Origin: Candidatus Thorarchaeota archaeon
GTDB taxonomy: Archaea > Asgardarchaeota > Thorarchaeia > Thorarchaeales > Thorarchaeaceae
Assembly (NCBI GenBank): GCA_016840965.1
Contig: JAEORI010000182.1
Location: 1-39,473 of the forward strand
DNA length: 39,473 nt
Direction of reading: 5' to 3'
Positions 1-8,058 of the stretch are shown here, piece after piece (within the stretch, counting starts at the first letter, position 1; every line of letters begins with the position of its first letter). The notes under the pieces were generated by a model, which was not told the origin of the DNA, made no database searches, and worked only from the letters and a program-made list of their open reading frames with translations. The position numbers and the translations under genes are program-made.

Positions 1-1582
1 CAAAATAATAGCCATCTTTGTTGAATCGAGATCCATCACCAGTATAGTACATAGGATCCTTGGTTTCAGGGTTCTTGAACTGGACCCAGTATGTATCGAC
101 AAATCGCTTGTGGTCACCATAGACTGTTCTCATGAGACCCGGCCATGGTTTCTTCATACAGAGATAGCCACCCTCGTTGGGACCTACAGGAACGCCATCT
201 TCAGCGACAATCACTGGATCAACACCAAAGTATGGAAAAGTAGCAGAACCCGGAATGGTTGGAGTTGCACCGGGCAGTGGCGTAAGAATAACGCCGCCTG
301 TTTCGGTCTGCCAGTATGTGTCAACAATTGGACACTTTTCTTTCCCAATCAGTCTGTGGTACCACATCCAAGCCTCTGGGTTGATTGGCTCGCCAACTGT
401 TCCTAGCAGGTTTAGAGATGAGAGGTCGTGTTTCTTAACAGGTTCGTCACCAAATCTCATCAAAGCACGAATAGCAGTTGGAGCGGTGTAGAACTGAGTC
501 ACTTTCCACCTCTCGACTTCAAGCCAAAATCGATCATTGTCTGGAAAGGTTGGGACAGACTCGAACATTAGGGTTGTAGCGCCGGCTGATAGGGGCCCGT
601 ATACAATGTAAGAGTGACCAGTGATCCATCCAATATCAGCGGTACACCAGTATACATCACCCTCATGCCAATCGAAAATGTACTTGAAACTCTGAGTTGT
701 GTAGACCATGAATCCACCAATAGTGTGAAGAACTCCCTTTGGCTTGCCAGTTGATCCCGATGTGTAGAGGATGAACAACGGGTCTTCTGCATTCATCCAT
801 TCAGGGTCACATTTATCATCGACTTTTTCGTACTCCTCATGATACCAGAAGTCTCGGCCCTTGGTCCACGGAACATCAATTCCAACTCTCTTGATAACAA
901 GAACCTTCTCGACTATATCCAAGTCTGCAACTGCTGCGTCTGCACCTTCTTTCTGAGGGATGGTCTTGCCAGCTCTATAGTACCCATCAGCTGTGACAAG
1001 TACCTTACCCTCGCAGTCTATGATTCGATCCTTGACTGAGTCGGAGCTGAAACCGCCAAAGACGATGCTGTGTATAGCACCAATTCTGACACATGCAAGC
1101 ATAATGATTGCTAGCTCAGGAATCATGGGGAGATACATTGTAATCCTATCGCCCTTCTTCACACCGAGGTTCTTCAAGACATTCGCTGCTTTATTGACCT
1201 CGCTAAGTAGCTCGCGGTAGGTATAAGTCCTTGACTCTTCTAAGGGTTCACCCTGCCAGATTAAGGCAATCTGATCTCCCTTCCCTGCCTTGACATGCTT
1301 GTCAAGACAGTTGTATGCCATATTGGTTACACCGTCTTTGAACCAAGAAAACCGAATATTCTTAATATCATCCCATTCAAAACCCTTGGTTGGTACTTTC
1401 TTCCAATAGCAAAGTTCCTTGGCTGCTTTGAGCCAGAATTTATCAGGATTTTCGACAGACTCTTTCCAAATCTTCATTCGCTCATTTTGGCTCTTTATAT
1501 AGGCCTTGTCAACGAAGCTCTTTGGAGGAGCGAAAAGCCTTTCTTCCTGGCTATAAACTGTTATCTTTTTTTCTCCTGACAA
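1..1582 (-). CDS. acsA: Acetyl-CoA synthetase, AMP-forming (3' part outside the window)
   Basis: Activates acetate with ATP to acetyl-AMP and then acetyl-CoA in the cytoplasm. The visible 527 codons start with an ACS N-terminal domain, then the adenylate-forming core: YTSGSTGKPKGVLHT (the ATP phosphate loop), the W-C-TAD-GW-TGHSY block and DTYWQTETGG further on. The C-terminal swinging domain lies beyond position 1; the family is usually about 630-660 aa. I chose TTG at 1582 because GGTGA sits about 6 nt upstream; the GTG at 1591 is in frame but overlaps that ribosome site. The next gene on the same strand is an OFA-type transporter, and a CoA-transferase lies beyond it, so an acetate/CoA block is likely. 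The family is certain; acetate as substrate is inferred from overall resemblance to Acs. Confidence 0.95.
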   Translation of the reverse strand, partial: MSGEKKITVYSQEERLFAPPKSFVDKAYIKSQNERMKIWKESVENPDKFWLKAAKELCYWKKVPTKGFEWDDIKNIRFSWFKDGVTNMAYNCLDKHVKAGKGDQIALIWQGEPLEESRTYTYRELLSEVNKAANVLKNLGVKKGDRITMYLPMIPELAIIMLACVRIGAIHSIVFGGFSSDSVKDRIIDCEGKVLVTADGYYRAGKTIPQKEGADAAVADLDIVEKVLVIKRVGIDVPWTKGRDFWYHEEYEKVDDKCDPEWMNAEDPLFILYTSGSTGKPKGVLHTIGGFMVYTTQSFKYIFDWHEGDVYWCTADIGWITGHSYIVYGPLSAGATTLMFESVPTFPDNDRFWLEVERWKVTQFYTAPTAIRALMRFGDEPVKKHDLSSLNLLGTVGEPINPEAWMWYHRLIGKEKCPIVDTYWQTETGGVILTPLPGATPTIPGSATFPYFGVDPVIVAEDGVPVGPNEGGYLCMKKPWPGLMRTVYGDHKRFVDTYWVQFKNPETKDPMYYTGDGSRFNKDGYYF

Positions 1583-1710
1583 GTATGTCACCTAGTACTG
1601 TCAATTTTATGACCGACGAGCAAATTATTGACTATATGAAGCGTGTCAAATATCACGTAGTTTTTTAGAAGGTGATACTTGATTCGAATGTAATTGCTAA
1701 AAATTTGGAG

Positions 1711-1748
1711 AGAAAAAGAGGAAGAAGGTCAAGGTATAATCCTCGACC
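1711..1748 (-). terminator. Hairpin plus T-rich tract after the OFA transporter
   Basis: An 8-bp inverted repeat (1741-1748 with 1727-1734, one G-T pair, six-base loop) is followed on the minus strand by a T-rich run over 1711-1726. It lies 20 bp past the transporter stop codon and before acsA, so it probably separates the two transcripts. Confidence 0.5.
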
Positions 1749-1767
1749 TCCATCTTTGTTTTCTTGT

Positions 1768-3048
1768 CTATGCACGACGTTTGGATTTCAAGACTAGTGT
1801 GAATAGAACTGCAATGATTGCGAGAACACCAGTAACGATGAAAGCCATAAAGTATGACCCAGTAGCATCAACAATTGGGCCGGCTACAAATGCACCAGTT
1901 ATGCCAGCGATTCCATAGGCTGTGAACATCACGCCATAGTTCTTACCAACATTTTTGCTACCAAAGAAATCTGCTGTTGCTGATGGGAACAGTGCAAAGT
2001 TACCACCAAAGCAAAAGCCAATCAATGATGCAATACCCATAATAGCAATCCAGCTGATGCTTATCGTTGACATCCATGCGAATGCGAACATACCTAGGGC
2101 AAGCACAATGAACATCAAAATCATGGTATTTTCACGACCTAGTCTGTCAGAAGTAGCACCCCAAACAATTCGCCCTGCAGCATTCAGTAGACTCATGACA
2201 CCTACTATCACAACAGCATCTGCAGTGGCATCAATTGCTAACGCGGCAGTCTTGACATTACCCAAAGTCATCAGTCCTGCGGTAGCAGCAAATACAAACA
2301 TTAGCCACAGAAGCCAGAATGTGGATGTTCGAATCATCTGGCCAGGCATCATACCAGTGCCAGCTCCATCAGCTATTGTTGGCGGAGGTGTGTAACCTGC
2401 TGGTAGCCAGCCTTCGGGAGGATTTGTGAGAAGCTGCGAACCCAATATGACAAGTATGAGGTAAACAACTCCAAGTATCAACATTGGCATTCCAATATTG
2501 GCTGTGGCTGGCACATTGTACATATTCAACAAGAACTGCTCAACATATCCAAACACCAAAGCACCAGCTCCAAAACCTGCAACTGCTATGCCTGTGATTG
2601 TGCCCTTCTTATCAGGGAACCATTTTACTAAGGCGGCAATCGGACAGACATAGGCAAACCCAATCCCTGCACCACCGATTATTCCGTAAGTGATGATGAG
2701 ATAGACTGTGCCTAAAAGAGCATCCGAGCCTGTAACTGCATCGACAAAGAATGCGAGAATATATCCTGTACCTAAAAGGATGCCTCCAACTGTAGCAACC
2801 TTTCTAGGACCAACACGATCTTGCCATCGCCCTGCAAATATCATAAATAAGGCGAATGAAGCCAGACCAGCTGCGAAAGGCAACTGTGAATATAACGAGG
2901 GCCAGAGATAAACTCCTACAGGCGGAGAACCTCCATTCAGAGCAGTCTGAAAGAAGGACCACGCATAAATCGAGCCCAAGCACAGTTGTACAATGAGCGC
3001 GCCGAGAATGACAAGGTTTCTGTTACCAATTTTATCATAAGACGACAT
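1768..3048 (-). CDS. MFS transporter, oxalate/formate antiporter (OFA) family
   Basis: An integral membrane carrier for small carboxylates. The N-terminus has the OFA-type opening GSIYAWSFFQTAL within the first helix, followed by about 12 hydrophobic segments and the loop G-R-W-QDRVGPRKVA between helices 2 and 3 (the MFS signature). The second half has the matching loop after LNAAGRIVWGATSDRLGRE. I chose ATG at 3048 because AGGTGG lies 8 nt upstream; an in-frame GTG at 3060 overlaps that site. Known OFA members move oxalate, formate or related monocarboxylates; which one applies here cannot be read from sequence. Its position between acetyl-CoA synthetase and a CoA-transferase suggests acetate, formate or lactate (inference). 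Confidence 0.88.
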   Translation of the reverse strand: MSSYDKIGNRNLVILGALIVQLCLGSIYAWSFFQTALNGGSPPVGVYLWPSLYSQLPFAAGLASFALFMIFAGRWQDRVGPRKVATVGGILLGTGYILAFFVDAVTGSDALLGTVYLIITYGIIGGAGIGFAYVCPIAALVKWFPDKKGTITGIAVAGFGAGALVFGYVEQFLLNMYNVPATANIGMPMLILGVVYLILVILGSQLLTNPPEGWLPAGYTPPPTIADGAGTGMMPGQMIRTSTFWLLWLMFVFAATAGLMTLGNVKTAALAIDATADAVVIVGVMSLLNAAGRIVWGATSDRLGRENTMILMFIVLALGMFAFAWMSTISISWIAIMGIASLIGFCFGGNFALFPSATADFFGSKNVGKNYGVMFTAYGIAGITGAFVAGPIVDATGSYFMAFIVTGVLAIIAVLFTLVLKSKRRA

Positions 3049-3203
3049 AATGAAATCCACCTGCTACCATGTCAGGTATTAAGCCGCTGGCGGAACCAAC
3101 CACTCTAAAAGCCTTCCGTCTTGTCAAAAATAGAAATAAGTCACTTACAAACGCCTATATGTGAGTGGTATGCGAGAGGAACTAATTATAGGGGTGTTTT
3201 GCA

Positions 3204-5090
3204 GTGAGTATGATAGACTGGACTCAGAAATACAAGAAAAAGGTCGTTAATGCATCACAGGCCATTAAAAAGATTAAACGTGGAGCAAGAATATTTTTGG
3301 GAACAGGCTGTGGTGTGCCATACCACCTTGTTCAGGAATTAGCAAAACACGCAGGACAGATGGCTGATAATGAGATTGTGCATCTCCTAACGCTGGGAGA
3401 CACTCCATCTGCAGATCCAAAGTTCCAGAATCAATTTAGGCATAACACTTTCTTTGTGAGCGCGAACATTCGTGAAGCGGTTTCTGAAGGACGTGCTGAT
3501 TACACCCCAATAATGCTGTCCGATATTCCAGATCTTTTCCGACAGAAGAGAATGCCACTTGACGTCGCCATGATTCAGATTAGCCCTCCAGATAGAAACG
3601 GGTATAGCTCACTTGGTATTTCTGTTGATATCACAAAGTCTGCATCTGAGAGTGCTGATCTTGTCATTGCACAAGTTAATGAAAAAATGCCAATCACTCA
3701 TGGAGATTCGTTTATCGATATTCGTGATATTGATTACTTAGTCCCATTTAATGAACCATTAAGAGAATTTGAGGCTGCGGAGATTGATGATACAATTGAT
3801 AAAATAGGTCGTTACGTGGCCAGACTTGTTGAAAATGAATCAACACTCGAACTAGGAATCGGAGCATTACCTCAGTCAGTCTGTAATAACCTGCTGGAAA
3901 CAGGAGTTCAAAACCTTGGAGTCCATACCGAGATGTTTAGTGACAGTTTGATTCCACTTATTGAGCAAGGAGTTGTGACAAATAAGAAGAAGAGTCTTCA
4001 CCGCGGCAAAGTGATTGCTAGTTTTGCCATGGGCTCCGAAAAACTGTACAACTATATTGATGATAATCCGATGTTCCAGTTTCATGATACAGCATACGTG
4101 AATGACCCCTATGTAATTGGTCAGAATAACAAGATGATTGCAATAAATTCAGCGCTGGAAGTTGACCTTACGGGTCAAGTTTGTGCTGACTCGATAGGCC
4201 ACAGTTTCTACAGCGGTATAGGAGGTCAAGTTGACTTCATTCGAGGTGCAAAGAGGTCCAATGGAGGAAAGGCAATAATCTGTATGCTCTCTACTGCAAT
4301 GGATGGTACAGTATCACGAATTGTCCCTCGACTGAGTGAAGGTGCAGGAGTAGTGACAACCCGTGGAGATGTTGACGTAGTCATCACTGAATACGGTCTT
4401 GCGACACTCCATGGAAAGACAATTAGAGAGCGGGTTCTCTCCCTCATCGCGATTGCCCATCCTAAGTTCAGAAATGACCTACTTGAAACTGCAAAGAAGA
4501 TGCATTATGTCTTCGAGGACCAAGTTCCTTTTCTTGTTCAAGGAACATATTTTGCCTCAGAGTATGAAATACAGGAGAGGTTCAAGACTGCTGATGGACC
4601 AATTGAGGTCCAATTCAGGCTAATCAGACCAGATGATACAGATAGAATCAAGGAACTCTTCTATGATTTGAGTGAAGAGAGCATCTACTTCCGGTTTCTT
4701 ACTCCATTGAAGTCATTACGTCGACAGACACTACAAGATTTCTATAACGTTGATCAAGCAAGTGATATCAGTGTAGTTGCTGTTGTGAGATCTGGTGAAG
4801 ATGGAGAAATTGAGAAGATTATAGGTGCTGGAAGATACCTTCTGAATAGAAGCACGAATGAAGCAGAATTTGCTTTGCTTATACAAGATGAGTATCAGGA
4901 CAAGGGAATTGGCACATTCCTCCTCAACCATCTCATGAGAATTGCAAAGAGTAAGGGGGTTGGAGCATTTATCGCATATGTTCATCCTCAAAACCAACCA
5001 ATGATCCGGTTTATTCACAAAACTGGAAAAGTGGTTGAGAGCAAACTCTCAATACAGGATGAGGAGTATATCTTTCGACTCAAGTTATGA
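3204..5090 (+). CDS. Acetyl-CoA hydrolase/transferase fused to a GNAT acetyltransferase domain
   Basis: A two-domain protein of 628 aa. Residues about 10-450 are a class I CoA-transferase/hydrolase of the 4-hydroxybutyrate/succinyl-CoA:acetate type, with ELGIGALPQSV, GIGGQVDFIRGA and VITEYGLATLHGKT blocks. Residues about 470-625 are a GNAT domain, with the acetyl-CoA-binding turn QDKGIGTFLLNHL and the strand FIAYVHPQN. The GTG start has GGGGTG 7 nt upstream. It is divergent from the OFA transporter. This fusion is known in bacteria and some archaea. The first domain moves CoA between acids; the GNAT partner might acetylate a protein lysine, possibly acetyl-CoA synthetase, which would fit the neighbour acsA (inference). 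Confidence 0.9.
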   Translation: MSMIDWTQKYKKKVVNASQAIKKIKRGARIFLGTGCGVPYHLVQELAKHAGQMADNEIVHLLTLGDTPSADPKFQNQFRHNTFFVSANIREAVSEGRADYTPIMLSDIPDLFRQKRMPLDVAMIQISPPDRNGYSSLGISVDITKSASESADLVIAQVNEKMPITHGDSFIDIRDIDYLVPFNEPLREFEAAEIDDTIDKIGRYVARLVENESTLELGIGALPQSVCNNLLETGVQNLGVHTEMFSDSLIPLIEQGVVTNKKKSLHRGKVIASFAMGSEKLYNYIDDNPMFQFHDTAYVNDPYVIGQNNKMIAINSALEVDLTGQVCADSIGHSFYSGIGGQVDFIRGAKRSNGGKAIICMLSTAMDGTVSRIVPRLSEGAGVVTTRGDVDVVITEYGLATLHGKTIRERVLSLIAIAHPKFRNDLLETAKKMHYVFEDQVPFLVQGTYFASEYEIQERFKTADGPIEVQFRLIRPDDTDRIKELFYDLSEESIYFRFLTPLKSLRRQTLQDFYNVDQASDISVVAVVRSGEDGEIEKIIGAGRYLLNRSTNEAEFALLIQDEYQDKGIGTFLLNHLMRIAKSKGVGAFIAYVHPQNQPMIRFIHKTGKVVESKLSIQDEEYIFRLKL

Positions 5091-5142
5091 GAGTTGAGTC
5101 CGTGTCAAGAGTATTCCTCATGGGTAAAACTGCGATTGCAAA

Positions 5143-5964
5143 CTAGATGTAGGAATGACGAATCTGAGCTAGACGCCCATTGACATGAATTGTTTCAAGG
5201 AAGGTTGATAGTGAATCATTTGGAAATTCATACCCTTGATCAATAATCTGCTGTTTCAGACTTTTGAATATCTCAAGCACCGTTTCAAACTTCGGATCAT
5301 CCAGAGCGTCACAGAAAAGCTGGTAGGTTTCATCGGACATGCCCATATGCTTCACATGAGGCGTCCACCATTTCAGTGGTGGTGTCCATGATTTCTGCGT
5401 AGTGAACCATAGATTGACAGCTGCTACGACCGCACGAAAAGCATTTAGCTTTGAGTCATACGTGTATCCTCGTCGTTGGTTGATATCTGTGTAGCCTAGA
5501 GCACCGAGTAGCGTACAGTATTTGTTCTTGAGACGGTCAAGATGTTCCTCATCTGGATATCTAGCAAGTTTTTGTCGCCACTCCTCTAGTTTGCCCGTGG
5601 GATCGTGGATTACAACTCCCTCAACATATGGAAAATGGTCCATGTCCAAGGGAGAGTCTAATTGTTGTCTGAACCAAGCATCGGATATTGGAGAGAAGTC
5701 AATGACAAGTTTTCGTGGTTCAACGGACTCATCAAACTCTAGCCAAATTGTATCCTTCAATTCAAGGCTATCATAATACTCTTCAGTAACATAGATCAGA
5801 GCGTCCCAGTCAGTGGTCGGTGCACCAAAACCTGTAGCCCTGCTCCCCCAAATCATCACTCCTAGTACATGGGATTCTTTTACCAATCCCTCAAGACGAT
5901 TGCGGACCATCTTGTCGTCTATCTCTGCAATGCTCTTCACAATTGGAATTTGGATTTCACTCAT
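5143..5964 (-). CDS. Nucleotidyltransferase-domain protein, aminoglycoside/DUF4037-like
   Basis: The N-terminal third carries a polymerase-beta-type nucleotidyltransferase signature: GSRATGFGAPTTDWDALIYV gives the GS loop and the first Asp pair (D-W-D), and the later KLVIDFSPIS provides a third acidic residue on a beta strand. The rest is helical, as in proteins that carry a substrate-binding domain such as kanamycin nucleotidyltransferase or DUF4037. The likely start is the ATG at 5964 (MSEIQIP), with AAGGCGA about 9 nt upstream, rather than the ATG at 6003, which has no ribosome site. No antitoxin-like HEPN partner lies beside it. It probably transfers a nucleotide to a small molecule or protein; the target is unknown. 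Confidence 0.7.
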   Translation of the reverse strand: MSEIQIPIVKSIAEIDDKMVRNRLEGLVKESHVLGVMIWGSRATGFGAPTTDWDALIYVTEEYYDSLELKDTIWLEFDESVEPRKLVIDFSPISDAWFRQQLDSPLDMDHFPYVEGVVIHDPTGKLEEWRQKLARYPDEEHLDRLKNKYCTLLGALGYTDINQRRGYTYDSKLNAFRAVVAAVNLWFTTQKSWTPPLKWWTPHVKHMGMSDETYQLFCDALDDPKFETVLEIFKSLKQQIIDQGYEFPNDSLSTFLETIHVNGRLAQIRHSYI

Positions 5965-6070
5965 TAGCTGTCGCCTTAGTCGGTTTTTGTAAGTTATGAA
6001 CATTAAAGCATGATTGTTTGCGCGAGAAAAAGGGAGTTTGATACAAGGATATAGTTACTAAAGCGACAAC

Positions 6071-6144
6071 AAAAAGTGAAGGCGCCACACCGCCGGGAAG
6101 CGGAAACGACAGACACTAAAAATAGTGATTAGGGACCGTGGCGC
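6071..6144 (-). ncRNA. Candidate tRNA-sized structured RNA, three-way junction
   Basis: On the minus strand a 7-bp closing stem (GCGCCAC at 6144-6138 with GTGGCGC at 6088-6082) encloses two hairpins: a 5-bp CACTA/TAGTG stem (6127-6123 with 6118-6114) and a 4-bp CCGC/GCGG stem (6103-6100 with 6093-6090). An oligo-T run follows at 6075-6071. A TATA-like element lies 31 nt before the 5' end, the spacing seen at the tRNAs here. The 3' trailer CACTTTTTGTT is identical to that of tRNA-Thr. It is not a tRNA: no TTCRANY loop and no anticodon arm of normal size. No known riboswitch or C/D guide fits. It is inferred to be an RNA gene; function unknown. Confidence 0.45.
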
Positions 6145-6170
6145 TCAACATATAGGAGTTCTACTCAGGT

Positions 6171-6179
6171 CTAATAAGG
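6171..6179 (-). promoter_or_regulatory. TATA-like element for the structured RNA
   Basis: CCTTATTAG on the minus strand, centred 31 nt upstream of the RNA's closing stem. The octamer CTTATTAG occurs again 32 nt before the trm1 start at 10543. Confidence 0.4.
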
Positions 6180-6226
6180 ACCTAGAATTTTGACGAGATT
6201 AAATTAAGCATGTCTGACAAACTAGT

Positions 6227-6427
6227 ATGACAGACACGGCATTGGTTTCATTCGTGAAACAATTTACAAGAGAGCAGCTTCAAGCTATTGATTCCGCCCT
6301 ACGTATTCTTGATCCAGATGAGTATCGAGACTATCACGACCAGTTCGGTATATGCAATGCTCCGGACTTCATTGAATCATTAAGAAAAGAGATTCGTGCT
6401 GCTCTTGAGAGGGCTATCGAAACTTAG
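6227..6427 (+). CDS. Hypothetical 66-aa protein
   Basis: I do not recognise a family. The product is short, soluble and helical, with acidic and basic residues spread throughout and no Cys pair or membrane segment. A TATA-like GATTAAATTAAG lies about 26 nt before the ATG and no ribosome site is visible, so the transcript may be leaderless. It sits between the structured RNA candidate and a convergent two-helix membrane protein whose stop codon follows 2 bp after its own. Confidence 0.5.
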   Translation: MTDTALVSFVKQFTREQLQAIDSALRILDPDEYRDYHDQFGICNAPDFIESLRKEIRAALERAIET

Positions 6428-6428
6428 T

Positions 6429-6680
6429 CTATGCGAGGAGAAATTCCGGTGGAAAGAGAATAAAATACTCAATGACAATGGAGAGGACAATACCTCCGAA
6501 GATAAGTCCCTTCCCTCGCTTTGGATTGACATCTGCAAACCAGAGTATAGCACCAATGAGTACTATGATAACCCCTGATATCTGACCAATGAAAATCAGA
6601 AAATCCCAGATCTCGATGAGATATGCACCTATCATCTGTGCAAAGTTTTGAAGTGGAGATTGCAGCAGTAGATGATCCAT
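6429..6680 (-). CDS. Small two-helix membrane protein, hypothetical
   Basis: An 83-aa product with two hydrophobic helices (about residues 26-50 and 57-76) joined by a short basic loop NPKRGKG. The layout resembles small pilin-like or holin-like proteins, but no family motif is present. It is divergent from the zinc-ribbon membrane protein; the 87-108 bp gap between them holds the first copy of a 23-bp repeat with a TATA-like TTTAAG core, which could serve either gene. Confidence 0.5.
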   Translation of the reverse strand: MDHLLLQSPLQNFAQMIGAYLIEIWDFLIFIGQISGVIIVLIGAILWFADVNPKRGKGLIFGGIVLSIVIEYFILFPPEFLLA

Positions 6681-6708
6681 TTTCTCAACTCAGCACAGAG
6701 TTCTCATG

Positions 6709-6731
6709 TCTAGATTTAAGGTCCTAGAGAT
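6709..6731. repeat. 23-bp direct repeat, copy 1
   Basis: TCTAGATTTAAGGTCCTAGA plus GAT; it recurs at 7219-7241 with one mismatch (base 15). This copy lies between divergent genes and contains a TATA-like core, so it probably doubles as a promoter. Confidence 0.75.
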
Positions 6732-6787
6732 TCTGGAACAGAGCAAAATCAATATGGTTTCACAAGATGATTGAACTTGGTGAATCA

Positions 6788-7210
6788 ATGGGAAAAAATG
6801 ACTATCCAAAGAAAGTAAGTTGGAGAGAGACTACTCAAAGGTGCAGTTGGTGTGGAAAACCAGAAGTGCGTTTCTTATATAGCGGAAAAAAAGATCAATA
6901 TTGCTCGTTCAGATGTAATGCAGGTGGGATGTACCCCCGTTCTGTGTTGATTTCCATTGCATCGTCTATGTTGATATCTATTCTAATTTTTGTTTTCGTC
7001 GCGATGCAAGTAAGTCATCCATACACACCGATACCATCATTTTTTGGATTGGTTCTAGCAATACCGATAATTTTGAATTTCATGTTTATTTATACAGCAT
7101 ATGTTGGCAGGGTAGTAGTAAGGGAGAAACAATCCGGTATTGACCACAATATCTATTATTCAAGCGAAAATGGTGGGTCTAGGGATTCATTCTCTCAACC
7201 TGAACCATAG
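6788..7210 (+). CDS. Zinc-ribbon membrane protein, hypothetical
   Basis: A short cytoplasmic N-terminal knuckle with CSWC and CSFRC pairs about 17 residues apart (residues 19, 22, 39, 43 from this start) probably binds one zinc. Two hydrophobic helices follow (about 52-75 and 83-106) and then a polar tail ending in SQPEP. I prefer ATG at 6788, which has GGTGA 4 nt upstream, over ATG at 6767. The gene is bracketed by the two copies of a 23-bp direct repeat, as if it had been inserted or duplicated as a unit. The function is unknown. Confidence 0.6.
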   Translation: MGKNDYPKKVSWRETTQRCSWCGKPEVRFLYSGKKDQYCSFRCNAGGMYPRSVLISIASSMLISILIFVFVAMQVSHPYTPIPSFFGLVLAIPIILNFMFIYTAYVGRVVVREKQSGIDHNIYYSSENGGSRDSFSQPEP

Positions 7211-7218
7211 TATCCGAA

Positions 7219-7241
7219 TCTAGATTTAAGGTCATAGAGAT
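7219..7241. repeat. 23-bp direct repeat, copy 2
   Basis: Same orientation as copy 1 and 510 bp away. It begins 8 bp after the stop codon of the zinc-ribbon gene and overlaps the stop of the convergent membrane gene. Confidence 0.75.
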
Positions 7242-7708
7242 ACTTCGCTCGCGAAGACTAATACTCCATAGAACTTACGTGCATTAGTAGTTAGCAACAC
7301 TAAGATTTCAGTTATCGCAAAGAGGTCAATGAGAAAGAACAAGATTACAAAATAAGGTGAGGAGAAGATTAGCATCAATATTGTAGTTGGGGCTAATAAT
7401 AAGATCACCGTACTCGATGCAATCCCATATCGCCAGGCATTCGAATTACGTTTCCACATCCACCTCGTAGTAAGTATATCTAATGCGCCTATAATAAAGT
7501 AGATTGATGGTGGTAGTATCTGGATGAGGTCTATCCCTGGTGGACTAGGACGATTAGCAAATTGAATAAAAAGCATCCAATTGAAGACGATAAGAAGCAT
7601 GCCTCTGGTGGCTTGGAGTAAGGTACCTAATATGACACCATTTGATCTTGGTGGACGAGTTCTAAATTCCTTTTCAGAGAAGTCCCTCAATTTCTTGTTC
7701 CCAGTCAT
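7232..7708 (-). CDS. Four-helix membrane protein, hypothetical
   Basis: A 158-aa product with a polar N-terminus of about 25 residues (basic, with RTRPPRSNG) and four hydrophobic segments near residues 28-47, 60-80, 88-112 and 118-140. No family motif is recognised. There is no ribosome site before the ATG; a TATA-like CCGTAAAAC on the minus strand lies about 28 nt upstream, so a leaderless transcript is likely. The last codons lie inside the second copy of the 23-bp repeat. Confidence 0.55.
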   Translation of the reverse strand: MTGNKKLRDFSEKEFRTRPPRSNGVILGTLLQATRGMLLIVFNWMLFIQFANRPSPPGIDLIQILPPSIYFIIGALDILTTRWMWKRNSNAWRYGIASSTVILLLAPTTILMLIFSSPYFVILFFLIDLFAITEILVLLTTNARKFYGVLVFASEVSL

Positions 7709-7801
7709 TAATCAGATTCGCAGTTTTTCTGTTTTACGGTCAAAGAATGAAATAGATGGGCAGTGCTGAACCCGGTTACTCAACTGTAGCTAAGCAAAAA
7801 C

Positions 7802-7809
7802 GTTTTTAT
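7802..7809 (+). promoter_or_regulatory. TATA box of tRNA-Ile
   Basis: GTTTTTAT centred about 32 nt before the first base of the tRNA, the normal archaeal distance. Confidence 0.6.
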
Positions 7810-7837
7810 CCAGACCGAACCAGCAACTCTTACTCAC

Positions 7838-7944
7838 GGGCCCGTGGCTTAGACTGGTTATAGCACCGCTCTGATAAGGCGGGGGTCGCGTGTTCAAACG
7901 CTTTGGTGTCTGCACCTCAGCTGGAACTCACGCCGGGCCCACCA
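7838..7944 (+). tRNA. tRNA-Ile(GAT) with a 29-nt intron in the T loop
   Basis: The acceptor GGGCCCG pairs with CGGGCCC, the discriminator is A and CCA is encoded. The anticodon stem CCGCT/GGCGG frames loop CTGATAA with anticodon GAT at 7873-7875. The T stem GCGTG/CACGC is split by an intron at 7899-7927. A strict BHB motif is visible: TTCA pairs with TGGA (4 bp), flanked by 3-nt bulges AAC and ACT, then GCT pairs with AGC inside the intron. Cutting after the second base of each bulge gives the correct loop TTCAAAT, so the intron lies between positions 59 and 60. An oligo-T run follows at 7945-7949. Confidence 0.95.
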
Positions 7945-8058
7945 TTTTTCCTCATTTTTTACTTCAAGCCGATGATCTTTTGATGTGGGGTTTATTTGTC
8001 AAAGACTAGGGGACTAGAGTCGGAAACAGTTTAGTGTCAGTATTATTGAGTCACTTAC

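Noticed and set aside
1955..2395. 146-codon plus-strand frame inside the OFA transporter
   Set aside because: It is the complement of a membrane-protein coding region, where hydrophobic codons give long open antisense frames.
6071..6144. Reading the structured region as a degenerate tRNA
   Set aside because: The 7-bp outer stem and trailer fit, but only 49 nt lie between the strands, there is no TTCRANY loop, and the arm next to the 3' strand pairs over 4 bp with a one-base gap; a cloverleaf could not be built on either strand.
7243..7256. CTTCG/CGAAG palindrome near the end of the membrane gene as a terminator
   Set aside because: It is inside the coding region and no T-run follows on either strand.
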